DNA from: an uncultured Marinobacterium sp.
Lineage (GTDB): Bacteria > Pseudomonadota > Gammaproteobacteria > Pseudomonadales > Balneatricaceae
Reading direction: 5' to 3'
DNA: 64,000 nt
NCBI GenBank assembly: GCA_947501565.1
Contig: CANMWJ010000019.1
Coordinates: forward strand, 1-64,000
The position numbers and the translations under genes are program-made. The notes beneath the pieces are model-generated. The model searched no databases, was not told where the DNA came from, and saw nothing but the letters and a program-made list of their open reading frames with translations. Positions 35,509 through 44,785 of this stretch are shown here, piece by piece; positions within the stretch are counted from its first letter, which is position 1; each line of letters begins with the position of its first letter.

Positions 35509-36717
35509 CTAAGGAATCCCGCGTGAAGGTTTACCCTCGTAAGCGATCTTCCAGCCATCATCTTCCAGCACCCAGTACTGACGTTTTACTGAATCGCCTT
35601 TGTAGTTACTGCTTTTATAGGACTGGCGGAAGGTAGCCACCAGCAGACCCGGCTCATCCGGATAGCGGTAGAGGCTCAGCTGATCCACACCCACCTTAAT
35701 ATATTTCTTACTGGCGTTGACCTTGCGCTTGTGGCTGGCAAAACGGTTGTAGTCCCAACTGCCGTTTTTGTAGCTTTGAGAGTAGTTGTTCAGGTAACGC
35801 TCGTTATCCAGGCTTTCCCAATCGCCGCGCCAGCTTTCGATCAGCCGCGCATAATCACGCTGCTGATTGAGCCAGTCGGCGCGCTGCATCCAGCGGATAT
35901 TATGACCGACGATCACCGGCGTGTTACGCACATCCACCAGCCCATCCAGCGCTGAGAAATCAACGTTACTCAGGGAGATACAACCCTCACTCGCTTCCGG
36001 TGGACGGCTGTAGGTATCAAACGGTGAACCGTGCACCCAGATACCACTGCCCGTGCGGCCCTGACGCTCATCCCAGACATTTGGATAGTTCAGTGGCAGC
36101 GCGCCGGTGCCGTAGCGCTGTGGCAGCTGTGCGTCGGTGAAACGACCAGTAACAAAGTACACACCCAGCGGCGTTTTCAGGTCACCACGGCGCTCTTTAC
36201 CGATGCCACCACGCCCGTAGGACGCGTAATAATCTTTAACCAGATGCGGTACGCCAGCCCGGTTTTCGAAGATAAACAGGCGGTGCAGGCGCGTATCCAT
36301 GATCAGGGCATATTTCTGATCCGGTGCCATCTGAATCATGGAGGCAGGCACCATATCCGGAGCCGGTTTCTCCTGTTCGATCAGCAACCGCGCTTTAGCT
36401 TCAGAGATAAACCCTGCCAGCTTCTTATCATCAATCGCCCGGTTCTGACCCACATCGTTCAGAGGAGCACCACGCGCCGACATCAGATCAGCATAGATCA
36501 GTTGAGCCAGTCGAAAATCCGGCTGCTGGTTGGTGAGCGTACGCAGGTCTTCCAGAGCGGAATCCACACGGTTTTCACGCAGGTGCCGCAAACCGCTCAG
36601 CAACAGTTGCTCATTATCCTGAGATGCAACGGATGCCGAATCCAACTGATCGCTCGCATGCAGCGGCAGTGCTGTCATACAGCCTGCTAACAGTATCCCT
36701 GAGATCAGTTTTTGCAT
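35509..36717 (-). CDS. Csd6-like L,D-transpeptidase/carboxypeptidase-family protein
   Basis: This 402-residue exported protein has a signal sequence at residues 1-21; LAGC at 10-13 could also be a lipobox. A helical region follows, then a YkuD catalytic domain (about 130-275) with H229 in IWVHGSPFD and the catalytic C246 in SEGCISL. The C-terminal NTF2-like domain (about 285-402) carries WKIAYEG. This order recalls Helicobacter Csd6 and Campylobacter Pgp2, which trim peptidoglycan peptides to control cell shape. The canonical Arg after GC is replaced, as in that group. Transpeptidase and carboxypeptidase activity cannot be distinguished from sequence. It lies opposite the TPR protein with the same domain. 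Confidence 0.85.
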   Translation of the reverse strand: MQKLISGILLAGCMTALPLHASDQLDSASVASQDNEQLLLSGLRHLRENRVDSALEDLRTLTNQQPDFRLAQLIYADLMSARGAPLNDVGQNRAIDDKKLAGFISEAKARLLIEQEKPAPDMVPASMIQMAPDQKYALIMDTRLHRLFIFENRAGVPHLVKDYYASYGRGGIGKERRGDLKTPLGVYFVTGRFTDAQLPQRYGTGALPLNYPNVWDERQGRTGSGIWVHGSPFDTYSRPPEASEGCISLSNVDFSALDGLVDVRNTPVIVGHNIRWMQRADWLNQQRDYARLIESWRGDWESLDNERYLNNYSQSYKNGSWDYNRFASHKRKVNASKKYIKVGVDQLSLYRYPDEPGLLVATFRQSYKSSNYKGDSVKRQYWVLEDDGWKIAYEGKPSRGIP

Positions 36718-37031
36718 CGCTACCTTAGCCCTGCCCGGATTAATGAATGGACAGATTATAACCGCATCTGCGCAAACACCCTAGTGCTATTCACCCCCTC
36801 AAATCCGTCCCTGATCCAGTCACAAAATTCCGCCGTAGAAGCCGCTAATTGGTTGTGAAAAAACGTTATTTTTATCTGAACTTTGGTAAATCCTGTGCTA
36901 TCCAAAATAGGAGGAGTGCACACACCGCACCCCTTCAGGAGCTTTTCATCCAGCATTCAGGATCGCTGATCTAAAGGTTCCACAGAACAGCGTTGCTGTT
37001 TTCCTGTAAGACAAGTACGGAGGATCCCGTC
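36718..37031. other. Intergenic region before the leucine dehydrogenase operon
   Basis: These 314 bases hold no gene. A short hairpin AACAGC/GCTGTT (36986-37000, loop GTT) lies about 30 bases before the start codon. A GGAGGA-containing segment occurs at 36910. No convincing promoter pair was found. Confidence 0.5.
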
Positions 37032-38072
37032 ATGTTCGAACTGATGGAAAACGCGGGTCTGGAAAGGTTGCATCTCGCCTGCGACCCGGAAACCGGTTTA
37101 CGTGCAATTGTTGCCATCCACTCTACGGTGCGCGGTCCCGCGATCGGAGGGTGCCGGTTTATAACCTACAAAAGTGAAAACGATGCCGTGATCGACGCCA
37201 GTCGACTGGCACGCGGAATGAGTTACAAAGCTGCACTGGCCGGGCTACCCCACGGTGGCGCCAAGGCTGTGATCATCAAACCCGAGCACAACTTTGATCG
37301 GGTCGCTCTGATGAAATCCTTTGGTCGTTTCGTGGAAGATCTGGGCGGTCGTTATATCACCGCCATGGACAGCGGCACACAGACCAGCGACATGGATGCT
37401 ATCAGTCAAACCTGTCAGTGGGTGACCTGCACCAGTCAGAGTGGTGATCCCTCGCCGATGACCGCTCTGGGCGTCTTTGAGGGGATCAAAGCTGCCATCC
37501 GCTATCGCACCGGTAACGATTCCCTGAAAGGCATCCATGTAGCCCTGCAGGGCTTGGGCCATGTGGGATACGCCGTGGCCAAGATGCTCTATGCCAGCGG
37601 CGCGCACCTGACGGTATCCGATATCGATCAGGGTAAATTACTCAAAGCGGTGAACGAACTCGGGGCCAAAGCGGTTGCTGCAGACAAGATCTACAGCGTT
37701 TCGGCGGATGTGTTCTGCCCCTGCGGGCTGGGCGCCATCATCAACGATCACACCATCAATGAGCTGAACTGTGACATCGTTGCGGGATCTGCCAACAACC
37801 AGCTCGAACGGGAAGAACACGGCGAACTGCTACGCCGTCGCCACATCATGTACGCGCCGGATTACCTGATCAATGCCGGAGGCCTGATCTTCGTCGCCAT
37901 GCAACACGCAGGGCAGAACGATGCAGCGATCAAGGCCAAGGTCCGCCAGATCGGAACCTCTCTCTACCAGTTATTCCAGCAAGCCGATCAGGAAGACCGT
38001 TGCACCCACCGCATCGCCAACGAGCGGGCTGAGGGCATTATTGCCCGCGCCTCACTTCACCCGGCGGCATAA
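37032..38072 (+). CDS. Leucine dehydrogenase (Glu/Leu/Phe/Val family)
   Basis: This 346-residue NAD-dependent enzyme reversibly deaminates leucine, valine and isoleucine to 2-oxoacids. Motifs are GPAIGGCRFITY, MSYKAALAGLPHGGAKAVI with the catalytic Lys, ITAMDSGT, and the nucleotide-binding QGLGHVGYAVAKML near residue 178. The ATG at 37032 has GGAGG at about 8-base spacing, and an in-frame upstream start at 36993 lacks support. It heads a four-gene operon with E1alpha, E1beta and E2 of a 2-oxoacid dehydrogenase, so its products probably feed that complex. Phenylalanine dehydrogenase is the main alternative. Confidence 0.87.
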   Translation: MFELMENAGLERLHLACDPETGLRAIVAIHSTVRGPAIGGCRFITYKSENDAVIDASRLARGMSYKAALAGLPHGGAKAVIIKPEHNFDRVALMKSFGRFVEDLGGRYITAMDSGTQTSDMDAISQTCQWVTCTSQSGDPSPMTALGVFEGIKAAIRYRTGNDSLKGIHVALQGLGHVGYAVAKMLYASGAHLTVSDIDQGKLLKAVNELGAKAVAADKIYSVSADVFCPCGLGAIINDHTINELNCDIVAGSANNQLEREEHGELLRRRHIMYAPDYLINAGGLIFVAMQHAGQNDAAIKAKVRQIGTSLYQLFQQADQEDRCTHRIANERAEGIIARASLHPAA

Positions 38073-38092
38073 TCTGAGATGGAGAGTTTGCA

Positions 38093-39184
38093 ATGGATAC
38101 CGTTTTTGAAGGCCAGATATTATTCCGGCAGTACCTGACTGCGCAGAACGAGGTCAGCACGGAGCTTCCTGAGTGGGCACGCTCCGCGGACTGGCTGACT
38201 ACCTGCTATCGCAATATGGTGCTGGCACGGACGATGGATAACAAAGCGATCGCGCTGCAACGTACCGGTCAGCTAGGCACCTACGCATCCCTTCTGGGGT
38301 CTGAAGCGATCGACGTTCCCGTCGGTCTGCTGATGCAAAAAGAAGATGTGCTGATCCCTTACTACCGTAATCACGCCATCCAGATGCTGCGTGGCACGCC
38401 GATCGAAGAGATCCTGCTCTACTGGGGCGGGGACGAACGCGGCAACGCCAGTCCCGGCATGGGCGAGGACTTCCCCAACGCGGTGCCTATCGCTACACAG
38501 GCTATGCACGCCTGCGGTGTCGCCAGCGCCTTCCGGATTCGCGGGGAATCGCGTGTGGCATTAACCCTTTGCGGCGACGGTGCGACCTCCAAGGGCGATT
38601 TCCTCGAAGCCCTGAACGTCGCCGGTGCCTGGCAGCTACCGGTGGTGTTCGTGGTGAACAACAACCAATGGGCGATCTCGGTTCCACGTAACCTGCAGTC
38701 CGGTGCCCCCACGCTGGCACAGAAAGCGATCGGTGCAGGCATTCGCGGTGAGCAGGTGGACGGGAACGATGTGATCGCCATGCGCGAAGCCCTGCAACTG
38801 GCACTGGACCGTGCCCGCGACGGCAAAGGCCCGACCCTGATCGAAGCGATCAGCTACCGCCTGTCTGACCACACCACCGCCGACGACGCCACCCGCTACC
38901 GGGACAATGATGAGCTGAAAGCCGCCTGGGAGCTGGAGCCGATAAAACGCCTGCGCACCTACCTCCACAGCAACGGTTGGTGGGACGAAACCCAGGAAAC
39001 ACTCTGGCAGGAGGAGGTGAACTGCATGGTTCAAAGCGCCGTCGATGCCTACCTGGATACACCGCCACAACCCATCGAATCGATCTTTGATCACCTTTAC
39101 GCCGAACTGCCCGAGTCTCTGCGTGAGCAGCGCGATTGGGCGATGGTAAAAGCGATGAAAGGAGGCAGCCACCATGAGTCATGA
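38093..39184 (+). CDS. 2-oxoacid dehydrogenase E1 component, alpha subunit
   Basis: This 363-residue thiamine-diphosphate protein decarboxylates 2-oxoacids and transfers the acyl group to lipoyl-E2. The ThDP/Mg motif starts GDGATSKGDFLEALNVAG and ends with VVNNNQWAIS. RNHAIQMLRG and SYRLSDHTTADDATRYR contain the conserved His and phosphorylation-loop region. Next to leucine dehydrogenase, branched-chain 2-oxoacids are the likely substrates, but pyruvate cannot be excluded. It overlaps the E1beta gene by 11 bases. Confidence 0.9.
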   Translation: MDTVFEGQILFRQYLTAQNEVSTELPEWARSADWLTTCYRNMVLARTMDNKAIALQRTGQLGTYASLLGSEAIDVPVGLLMQKEDVLIPYYRNHAIQMLRGTPIEEILLYWGGDERGNASPGMGEDFPNAVPIATQAMHACGVASAFRIRGESRVALTLCGDGATSKGDFLEALNVAGAWQLPVVFVVNNNQWAISVPRNLQSGAPTLAQKAIGAGIRGEQVDGNDVIAMREALQLALDRARDGKGPTLIEAISYRLSDHTTADDATRYRDNDELKAAWELEPIKRLRTYLHSNGWWDETQETLWQEEVNCMVQSAVDAYLDTPPQPIESIFDHLYAELPESLREQRDWAMVKAMKGGSHHES

Positions 39185-40160
39185 AACGATCACTATGGTA
39201 GAGGCGGTTAACCTCGCCCTCGCCCACGAGATGGAAAAAGACGACAGTGTTGTGCTGTTGGGTGAAGATGTCGGCACCAACGGCGGGGTGTTCCGCGCCA
39301 CCGTAGGTCTGAAAGAACGGTTCGGCAACCGCCGTGTCATGGATACACCTTTAGCTGAGGCGTTGATCGGCGGCTTGGCCGTTGGCATGGCGGCCCAGGG
39401 ACTGAAGCCAGTCGCTGAGATTCAGTTTATGGGGTTTGTTTTCCCCGCCATGGAGCACGTGATCTGCCATGCGGCGCGCTTGCGTAACCGCACGCGCAGT
39501 CGCCTGAGTTGCCCAATGGTACTGCGCGCGCCTTTCGGCGGCGGCATCCACGCCCCGGAACACCACTCGGAGAGCACAGAATCCCTGTTCGCCCATATCC
39601 CGGGCCTGCGGGTTGTGATCCCCTCCTCTCCCGCACGCGCTTACGGTCTGTTGCTGGCGGCGATACGCAATCCTGATCCGGTCATTTTTCTGGAACCCAA
39701 ACGGATCTACCGCGCCAGCAAACAACCCGTCGAGGATAACGGTGTCGCCCTGCCGCTGGATACCTGCTTTACCCTGCGTGAAGGTTCCGATCTCACCCTG
39801 ATCAGTTGGGGTGCGATGATCAAAGAGACCCTGGAATCCGCTGAAGAGCTGGCAGAAGAGGGCATCAGCTGCGAGGTGATCGACGTGGCGACGATCAGCC
39901 CGCTGGATATGGACACCATACTGGCCTCTGTCGCGAAAACCGGACGCTGCGTCATCGTGCACGAAGCATCACGCAATCTGGGCGTAGGAGCCGAGATCGC
40001 GGCCACCATTGCCGAGAAAGGCCTGCTCGATCTGCAGGCTCCGCCTGTGCGGGTAACCGGGTATGACACCGTGATGCCCTACTTCCGCCTGGAAAACCAC
40101 TTTATGCCTAACACCGCCGACATTAAGGATGCGGTCAGACAGACACTGGAGTTCGTATGA
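39174..40160 (+). CDS. 2-oxoacid dehydrogenase E1 component, beta subunit
   Basis: This 328-residue protein completes the alpha2beta2 E1 enzyme. It has LLGEDVGTNGGVFRATVGL at about 28-46, DTPLAEALIGGLAVGMA, EIQFMGFVFPAMEHV, and APFGGGIHAPEHHSES with the conserved His near the active site. The transketolase C-terminal domain begins near residue 190 (GSDLTLISWG). The length is typical (about 325). It overlaps E1alpha by 11 bases and E2 by 4 bases (ATGA), so subunit synthesis is coupled. Confidence 0.92.
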   Translation: MSHETITMVEAVNLALAHEMEKDDSVVLLGEDVGTNGGVFRATVGLKERFGNRRVMDTPLAEALIGGLAVGMAAQGLKPVAEIQFMGFVFPAMEHVICHAARLRNRTRSRLSCPMVLRAPFGGGIHAPEHHSESTESLFAHIPGLRVVIPSSPARAYGLLLAAIRNPDPVIFLEPKRIYRASKQPVEDNGVALPLDTCFTLREGSDLTLISWGAMIKETLESAEELAEEGISCEVIDVATISPLDMDTILASVAKTGRCVIVHEASRNLGVGAEIAATIAEKGLLDLQAPPVRVTGYDTVMPYFRLENHFMPNTADIKDAVRQTLEFV

Positions 40161-41290
40161 AATACTTCAAACTGCCGGACCTGGGGGAAGGACTGCCCGA
40201 GGCCGAAATTGTGGAATGGCACGTCAAGGAAGGTGATCAGGTAAAAACCGACCAGATCCTGGTTTCGGTCGAGACTGCGAAGGCGATTGTAGAGGTCCCC
40301 TCGCCGCAGGATGGCGTGATTGCCCACCTGTTTGGTGACGCTGGCGATACCATCCACACCGGCGAGCCTCTGATCGAATACGCCTCAGAAGAGGATGAAG
40401 ATACGGGCACCGTGGTTGGCAAAATTCCGGACGCCGACAACAGCGCCCAGGGTGACCAGTTCATCATCGGTGCGGCACCCAGTACACGTGCCCACCAGGC
40501 TGTACGTACGACGCCAGCCGTGCGCGCCCTGGCCAAGCGCCTCAACGTAGACCTGACAGGACTTCAGGGCAGCGGACGCGATGGCACGGTCACACCGCAG
40601 GATGTAGAACAGGCAGCAAACATGGACCGCAAACACGGCCGGGCCGAACCGCTGCGCGGGGTACGCAAGCAGATGGCCAAAACTATGGCCGCTGCGCATG
40701 CTGAAGTGGTTCCCGTCACCCTGTGTGAGGATGTGGATATCGATTGCTGGCCGGAGGGTACAGACGTAACCATGCGGCTGGTCAACGCCATTGCCGGTGC
40801 CTGCAAGGCCTCCCCTGCGATGAATACCTGGTTTGACGGCAATACGCTCAGTCGGCGCCAGCACAGCAAAATTCATCTTGGCGTCGCGGTCGACACCGAT
40901 CAGGGACTCTTCGTCCCCGTGCTGCGCGATATCGGTGGCCGCAGCAGCGAGGATCTGCGTGCAGGTCTCGACCAGATGCGCGCCGACGTAAAGGCTCGCA
41001 CCATCCCCCCAAAAGAGTTACAGGGCGCAACTATCACCCTGAGCAACTTCGGCACTATTGCTGGTCGCTACGCCTCTCCGATTGTGGTGCCGCCACAGGT
41101 CGCCATACTCGGTGCCGGCGTAATCCGTGAGCAACCAGTGGCAGTGAACGGGGAGCTGAAAATCCATCGCGTCCTGCCCCTCTCGTTGACTTTTGATCAC
41201 CGAGCAGCCACTGGTGGAGAAGCCGCACGCTTTATGCGTGAAGTTTTACAAATTCTTGAACGGAAATCTTTTGAAGAATCAAATGGTTAA
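40157..41290 (+). CDS. Dihydrolipoamide acyltransferase (E2) with altered catalytic motif
   Basis: This 377-residue protein has one lipoyl domain (residues 1-77, lipoyl-Lys in ETAKAIVEV), a peripheral-subunit-binding domain at about 117-150 (TTPAVRALAKRLNVDL), and a C-terminal acyltransferase domain. The catalytic motif is DHRAATGG, with His348 present but Thr352 at the place of the Asp in the usual HRxxDG. It is short for E2, with a single lipoyl domain. No E3 (lipoamide dehydrogenase) gene follows, so E3 is presumably shared from elsewhere. Substrate is inferred from the leucine dehydrogenase neighbour. Confidence 0.9.
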   Translation: MKYFKLPDLGEGLPEAEIVEWHVKEGDQVKTDQILVSVETAKAIVEVPSPQDGVIAHLFGDAGDTIHTGEPLIEYASEEDEDTGTVVGKIPDADNSAQGDQFIIGAAPSTRAHQAVRTTPAVRALAKRLNVDLTGLQGSGRDGTVTPQDVEQAANMDRKHGRAEPLRGVRKQMAKTMAAAHAEVVPVTLCEDVDIDCWPEGTDVTMRLVNAIAGACKASPAMNTWFDGNTLSRRQHSKIHLGVAVDTDQGLFVPVLRDIGGRSSEDLRAGLDQMRADVKARTIPPKELQGATITLSNFGTIAGRYASPIVVPPQVAILGAGVIREQPVAVNGELKIHRVLPLSLTFDHRAATGGEAARFMREVLQILERKSFEESNG

Positions 41291-41300
41291 ATTTTAACCA
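41284..41300. repeat. Inverted repeat at the end of the E2 gene
   Basis: TGGTTAAA (41284-41291) and TTTAACCA (41293-41300) share one central base and include the stop codon. An A-rich stretch follows, not T. Possible weak termination signal. Confidence 0.4.
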
Positions 41301-41361
41301 GACTTATAAAAAAATTCGTTGTCCAACGATGAGAGGAAGCCTCGCAGGCTCAAAATGTGAA

Positions 41362-41371
41362 CTACACTTAA
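41362..41371 (+). promoter_or_regulatory. Possible sigmaS-type -10 element of prkA
   Basis: CTACACTTAA matches the sigmaS-preferred -10 (CTAYACTTAA) about 85 bases before the prkA ATG, with no clear -35. The E. coli yeaGH homologues are known to be RpoS-dependent, which supports the reading. Confidence 0.42.
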
Positions 41372-41453
41372 CATCAAATGCAAGAGAGAGAAGCACACCA
41401 TGAGCCCTTAAGCAATTGATATAAAAAGGTATCTTAAGAGGAAGGTGACAAAC

Positions 41454-43376
41454 ATGAGTATTTTTGAGCATTACAAGTCCCGTTACGAGTCAACCAAGCA
41501 AGAAGAGATGTCTCTCACTGAGTATCTTCAACTCTGCAAAACAGACCCGTCGGTATACGCCGATGCCGCAGAAAGGATGCTAAACGCAATTGGTGAACCT
41601 GAGATAATAGACACCTCCTCTGACCCTCGACTCAGCCGTATCTTTTCCAACAAGCTGATCAAACGCTACCCTGCCTTCAGTGAGTTCTACGGCATGGAAG
41701 AGGCGATTGAAAACATCGTCGCGTACTTCAAACACGCCGCACAAGGACTGGAAGAGCGCAAACAGATTCTCTATCTGCTCGGCCCTGTTGGTGGCGGTAA
41801 ATCCTCGCTGGCGGAACGCTTGAAGTTCCTGATGCAGCACATACCTTTTTATGCCATTAAAGACTCACCGGTGTTTGAAAGCCCGCTTGGCCTGTTCAAC
41901 CCTGAGGAAGACGGCAACATCCTCGAAGAGGAGTACGGGATTCCGCAACGTTACCTCAAAGGGGTGATGTCCCCTTGGGCGGTTAAACGTCTGCATGAAT
42001 TCGGCGGCGACCTCTCTAAATTCCGTGTGGTGAAACTCTATCCATCGATCCTTGACCAGATCGCTATCGCCAAAACCGAACCGGGTGATGAGAACAACCA
42101 GGATATATCCAGTCTGGTGGGTAAAGTCGATATCCGTAAGCTGGAAGAGTATGCCCAGCACGATCCTGATGCCTACAGCTTCTCCGGCGCATTGTGCCGC
42201 GCCAACCAAGGCATTATGGAGTTCGTGGAGATGTTCAAAGCACCGATCAAAGTGCTGCACCCTCTGTTGACCGCTACCCAGGAAAGTAACTACAACAGTA
42301 CCGAAGGTATGGGCGCCATCCCGTACGGCGGTATCATCATGGCACACTCGAACGAATCCGAGTGGCAGAGTTTCAAGAACAACAAAACCAATGAAGCCTT
42401 CATCGACCGTGTCTATATAGTCAAAGTACCTTACTGTACCCGTGTCACCGAAGAGATTCATATCTACGAAAAACTGCTGGAACACAGCTCTCTGTCCCAC
42501 GCGCCTTGTGCCCCGGATACGTTAAACATGCTGGCGCAGTTCTCCGTGCTATCCCGTATTAAAGTGCCGGAAAACTCCAGCCTGTTCTCGAAAATGCGTA
42601 TCTATGACGGTGAAAACCTGAAAGATACAGACCCGAAAGCCAAATCATTGCAGGAGTATAAAGACGCCGCCGGTGTCGATGAAGGGATGGACGGCCTTTC
42701 CACCCGTTTCTCCTTCAAGATCCTGTCGAAAGTCTTTAACTTCGACCCATCAGAAGTGGCTGCCAACCCGGTACATCTGATGCACGTACTGGAGAAAGAG
42801 ATCGAACAGCAACAGTTCCAGGCAGAAGTGCAAGAACGTTATATCGGTTTCCTGAAGGAGTTTGTCGCACCGAAATATATCGAGTATCTGGGTAAAGAGA
42901 TCCAGACCGCGTATCTGGAGTCCTACTCAGAGTACGGTCAGAACATCTTTGATCGCTATGTCACCTATGCTGACTTCTGGATTCAGGATCAGGAGTACCG
43001 CGACCCTGAAACCGGCGACATTCTTGACCGCCAGGCTATTAGTGAAGAGCTGGAGAAAATTGAGAAACCTGCGGGTATCAGCAACCCGAAAGATTTCCGC
43101 CACGAAATTGTCAACTTCGTACTCCGTGCCCGAGCATCCAATCACGGCAAGAACCCGGCGTGGGCAAGTTACGAGAAGATGCGCTCTGTGATCGAGAAGA
43201 AAATGTTCTCCAACACAGAAGATCTGCTACCGGTCATCTCCTTCAATGCGAAAGCATCCAGCGATGATCAGAAGAAACACAGCGAATTTGTTAAGCGCAT
43301 GATCGAACGCGGCTACACCGAGAAACAGGTCCGCTTACTCTCCGAGTGGTATATCCGGGTGCGTAAGTCACAGTAA
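41454..43376 (+). CDS. prkA: PrkA/YeaG-family AAA+ serine kinase
   Basis: This 640-residue protein has an AAA+ domain with Walker A GPVGGGKSS at residues 110-118, and a C-terminal PrkA domain. PrkA/YeaG proteins act in stress and nitrogen-starvation responses. Kinase activity has been reported for homologues, and an ATP-dependent protease activity for one. The ATG at 41454 was chosen over a GTG three codons upstream, and AGGAAGG precedes it. The length matches E. coli YeaG (644). It heads a conserved trio with yeaH and ycgB/spoVR, separated from yeaH by 119 bases with hairpins. Confidence 0.94.
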   Translation: MSIFEHYKSRYESTKQEEMSLTEYLQLCKTDPSVYADAAERMLNAIGEPEIIDTSSDPRLSRIFSNKLIKRYPAFSEFYGMEEAIENIVAYFKHAAQGLEERKQILYLLGPVGGGKSSLAERLKFLMQHIPFYAIKDSPVFESPLGLFNPEEDGNILEEEYGIPQRYLKGVMSPWAVKRLHEFGGDLSKFRVVKLYPSILDQIAIAKTEPGDENNQDISSLVGKVDIRKLEEYAQHDPDAYSFSGALCRANQGIMEFVEMFKAPIKVLHPLLTATQESNYNSTEGMGAIPYGGIIMAHSNESEWQSFKNNKTNEAFIDRVYIVKVPYCTRVTEEIHIYEKLLEHSSLSHAPCAPDTLNMLAQFSVLSRIKVPENSSLFSKMRIYDGENLKDTDPKAKSLQEYKDAAGVDEGMDGLSTRFSFKILSKVFNFDPSEVAANPVHLMHVLEKEIEQQQFQAEVQERYIGFLKEFVAPKYIEYLGKEIQTAYLESYSEYGQNIFDRYVTYADFWIQDQEYRDPETGDILDRQAISEELEKIEKPAGISNPKDFRHEIVNFVLRARASNHGKNPAWASYEKMRSVIEKKMFSNTEDLLPVISFNAKASSDDQKKHSEFVKRMIERGYTEKQVRLLSEWYIRVRKSQ

Positions 43377-43397
43377 GGAACCTGATGCCTGACTTCC

Positions 43398-43420
43398 CAG
43401 AGCGCGCCCAGCGCGCTCTG
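43398..43420 (+). promoter_or_regulatory. Strong GC hairpin between prkA and yeaH
   Basis: CAGAGCGCGC (43398-43407) pairs with GCGCGCTCTG (43411-43420) around CCA, with no T run. A second hairpin (CCGCCC with GGGTGG, about 43452-43469) follows. Together they may protect the prkA mRNA end or reduce downstream transcription. Confidence 0.6.
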
Positions 43421-43495
43421 AAGTGACGGATAAAACTATGAAGGCCGTTTTCCGCCCTGAACGGGTGGGCCGTGGCCGAACATGGGGATCGGAGT

Positions 43496-44785
43496 ATGAG
43501 TTATATCATCGACCGCCGCCAAAACGCGAAGAAGAAGAGCACGGTTAACCGTCAGCGCTTCCTGAAACGGTATAAGAAACATATCAAGGAAGCGGTAGAA
43601 GACGCTGTTAACAGCCGCTCGATCACCAATATTGACCAGGGTGGTTCGGTCACCATTCCGCGTCGCGACATCTCAGAACCTATTTTCCACCACGGCAAAG
43701 GCGGCGTAACCAAGCGCGTGTTCCCGGGAAATAAAGAGTTTGTCGTAGGCGACGAGTTCCAGCGTCCCTCCGGTGGCGGTGGTGGCGGTGGCTCCGGTGA
43801 CGGCAAAGCCAGCAACCAGGGCGAAGGCATGGACGACTTCACCTTCCAGATCAGTCAGGACGAGTTCCTGGACTTCATGTTCGACGGCCTCGAACTGCCC
43901 TATCTGGTGAAGAAACAGCTGAAGAACACCACCCAGTATGAAACCCGTCGCGCCGGTTTCACCAACGCAGGTGCACCCGAGAAGATCCATATCGTACGCT
44001 CACTGCGTTCAGCCCAAGCCCGCCGCGTGGCACTGACCGGTAAGGAACGTCGTGAGATCCGCGCCTTATACAACGAGATCGAATCGCTGCAAAAACGCCT
44101 CCCCGACGATGAGGCAGAACAGCAGATCGCGGCTCTTCGCCTACAGATCGACGAACTTAAGCAGAAGATCAAGCGCGTTCCCTGGATCGACGATTTTGAC
44201 ATCAAGTACAACAACACCATCCGTGTGCCGGTTCCATCGAGCAAGGCCGTGATGTTTTGCGTGATGGACGTGTCAGGCTCCATGACCCAAAGCATTAAGG
44301 ATATCGCCAAGCGATTTTTCGTGCTGCTCTATCTGTTCCTGAAGCGCAACTACAAGCAGATTGAGGTGGTGTTTATCCGCCACCATACCCACGCCAAAGA
44401 GGTGGATGAGCAGGAGTTCTTCTACTCCCGCGAAACCGGGGGCACCATCGTGTCCAGCGCTCTGAAGCTGACCGGTGAGGTATTGCAGGAGCGCTACCCG
44501 GCTGGCGACTGGAACATCTACGTTGCCCAGGCCTCCGATGGTGATAACTGGGATGGCGATTCCAACATCTGTGGTGAGCTGCTGCAGAAACAGATCCTGC
44601 CGATGGTGCAGTATTTCGCCTATGTCGAGATCACCACCGGACCACACCAGAACCTCTGGCTGGAATATGAAAAAGTCTATGAGAGTTGGGCCGATAGCTT
44701 TGCGATGCATCAGATCACTGATGCTGGCGAGATCTATCCGGTATTCCGCAAACTCTTTGAGAAAAAGACTGAGGGGGCCGCATGA
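43496..44785 (+). CDS. yeaH: YeaH/DUF444 family VWA protein
   Basis: This 429-residue protein (E. coli YeaH 427) has the family start SYIIDRRQN and a glycine-rich loop near residue 95 with eight consecutive Gly/Ser residues. It also has a coiled-coil segment at about 195-235 and a VWA-like domain with the MIDAS motif VMDVSGSM near 255. It works with PrkA and SpoVR in stress physiology in an undefined way. The ATG at 43496 gives the family N terminus, and GGGGA lies 7 bases upstream. It overlaps the next gene by 4 bases (ATGA). Confidence 0.93.
   Translation: MSYIIDRRQNAKKKSTVNRQRFLKRYKKHIKEAVEDAVNSRSITNIDQGGSVTIPRRDISEPIFHHGKGGVTKRVFPGNKEFVVGDEFQRPSGGGGGGGSGDGKASNQGEGMDDFTFQISQDEFLDFMFDGLELPYLVKKQLKNTTQYETRRAGFTNAGAPEKIHIVRSLRSAQARRVALTGKERREIRALYNEIESLQKRLPDDEAEQQIAALRLQIDELKQKIKRVPWIDDFDIKYNNTIRVPVPSSKAVMFCVMDVSGSMTQSIKDIAKRFFVLLYLFLKRNYKQIEVVFIRHHTHAKEVDEQEFFYSRETGGTIVSSALKLTGEVLQERYPAGDWNIYVAQASDGDNWDGDSNICGELLQKQILPMVQYFAYVEITTGPHQNLWLEYEKVYESWADSFAMHQITDAGEIYPVFRKLFEKKTEGAA

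Noticed and set aside
41400-41411. Three-codon frame ATG-AGC-CCT-TAA before prkA
   Set aside because: It could be a leader peptide but has no regulatory codons or associated terminator hairpin, so chance is more likely.
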